A stretch of 6,009 nucleotides of DNA, taken from NCBI GenBank assembly GCA_937930265.1, contig CALGLI010000081.1, forward strand, positions 1-6,009, written 5' to 3'. This document shows positions 5,951 through 6,009 of the stretch, one piece after another; positions within the stretch are counted from its first letter, which is position 1, and every line of letters begins with the position of its first letter. The stretch is from an uncultured Veillonella sp. Lineage in GTDB: Bacteria; Bacillota; Negativicutes; Veillonellales; Veillonellaceae. A program made the translations under genes and the position numbers. The notes beneath the pieces were generated by a model that was given only the letters and a program-made list of their open reading frames with translations, was not told the origin of the DNA and ran no database searches.

Positions 5951-6007
5951 CTATGCACTTCATCTATGGTAATGCATAGATACCCTATACTGATAAGGTA
6001 GGTATAG
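5951..6007. repeat. Cluster of short, partly competing inverted repeats
   Basis: CTATGCA (5951-5957) pairs with TGCATAG (5973-5979). ATCTATG (5962-5968) pairs with CATAGAT (5975-5981). CTATAC (5985-5990) pairs with GTATAG (6002-6007). The first two pairs share bases 5975-5979, so only one can form at a time. They lie just upstream, in minus-strand direction, of the 5910-5949 hairpin. This resembles the layout of an attenuator, but the stems are short and AT-rich and the region is cut by the window edge. No known riboswitch was recognised. Confidence 0.4.
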
Positions 6008-6009
6008 AG

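Noticed and set aside
5773..6009. Known riboswitch or T-box leader before the transporter
   Set aside because: I could not recognise the conserved core of any known class, and the region is truncated on its upstream side.

Overview
The window looks like the chromosome of an AT-rich, low-GC Firmicute-type bacterium. The best fit is a Negativicutes member such as Veillonella. This is an inference from the gene order glmU-prs-pth, strong AGGAGG-type ribosome sites, GlmU features shared with Bacillus-type enzymes, and coding GC of roughly 33-45% in lines counted by hand. No ribosomal RNA or other taxonomic marker is present. All five recognisable genes lie on the minus strand, so they are transcribed from high to low coordinates.

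In transcription order:
(1) 5773-6009 is a non-coding leader rich in inverted repeats. It includes a 40-nt near-palindrome that may terminate an unseen upstream gene.
(2) 4450-5772 encodes a 12-TM transporter of the GlpT/UhpT organophosphate:phosphate antiporter family. It is followed by a 13-bp-stem hairpin at 4358-4391 that probably ends its transcript.
(3) 4075-4449 is a 375-bp non-coding gap. Much of it (4091-4276) is a degenerate tandem array with a 40/41-bp step, and a candidate promoter lies inside the array.
(4) 2857-4074 encodes an accessory AAA+ ATPase with a DUF4143-type C-terminus. It is AT-richer than the housekeeping genes where sampled.
(5) 2691-2856 holds an interrupted hairpin and a probable glmU promoter.
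(6) 1311-2684 is glmU, 243-1196 is prs and 1-241 is the 5' part of pth, which runs off the window.

The glmU-prs-pth block is a housekeeping cluster. GlmU makes UDP-N-acetylglucosamine for peptidoglycan and other envelope glycans. Prs makes PRPP for purine, pyrimidine, histidine, tryptophan and NAD synthesis. Pth recycles peptidyl-tRNA. prs and pth are separated by one base and are probably translationally coupled. The ctc/rplY gene that lies between them in Bacillus is absent. The ATPase and transporter have no evident functional tie to this cluster and look like neighbours rather than operon members. I did not find a complete new system. The most unusual structure is the periodic repeat array directly upstream of the ATPase gene, reaching almost to its ribosome-binding site.
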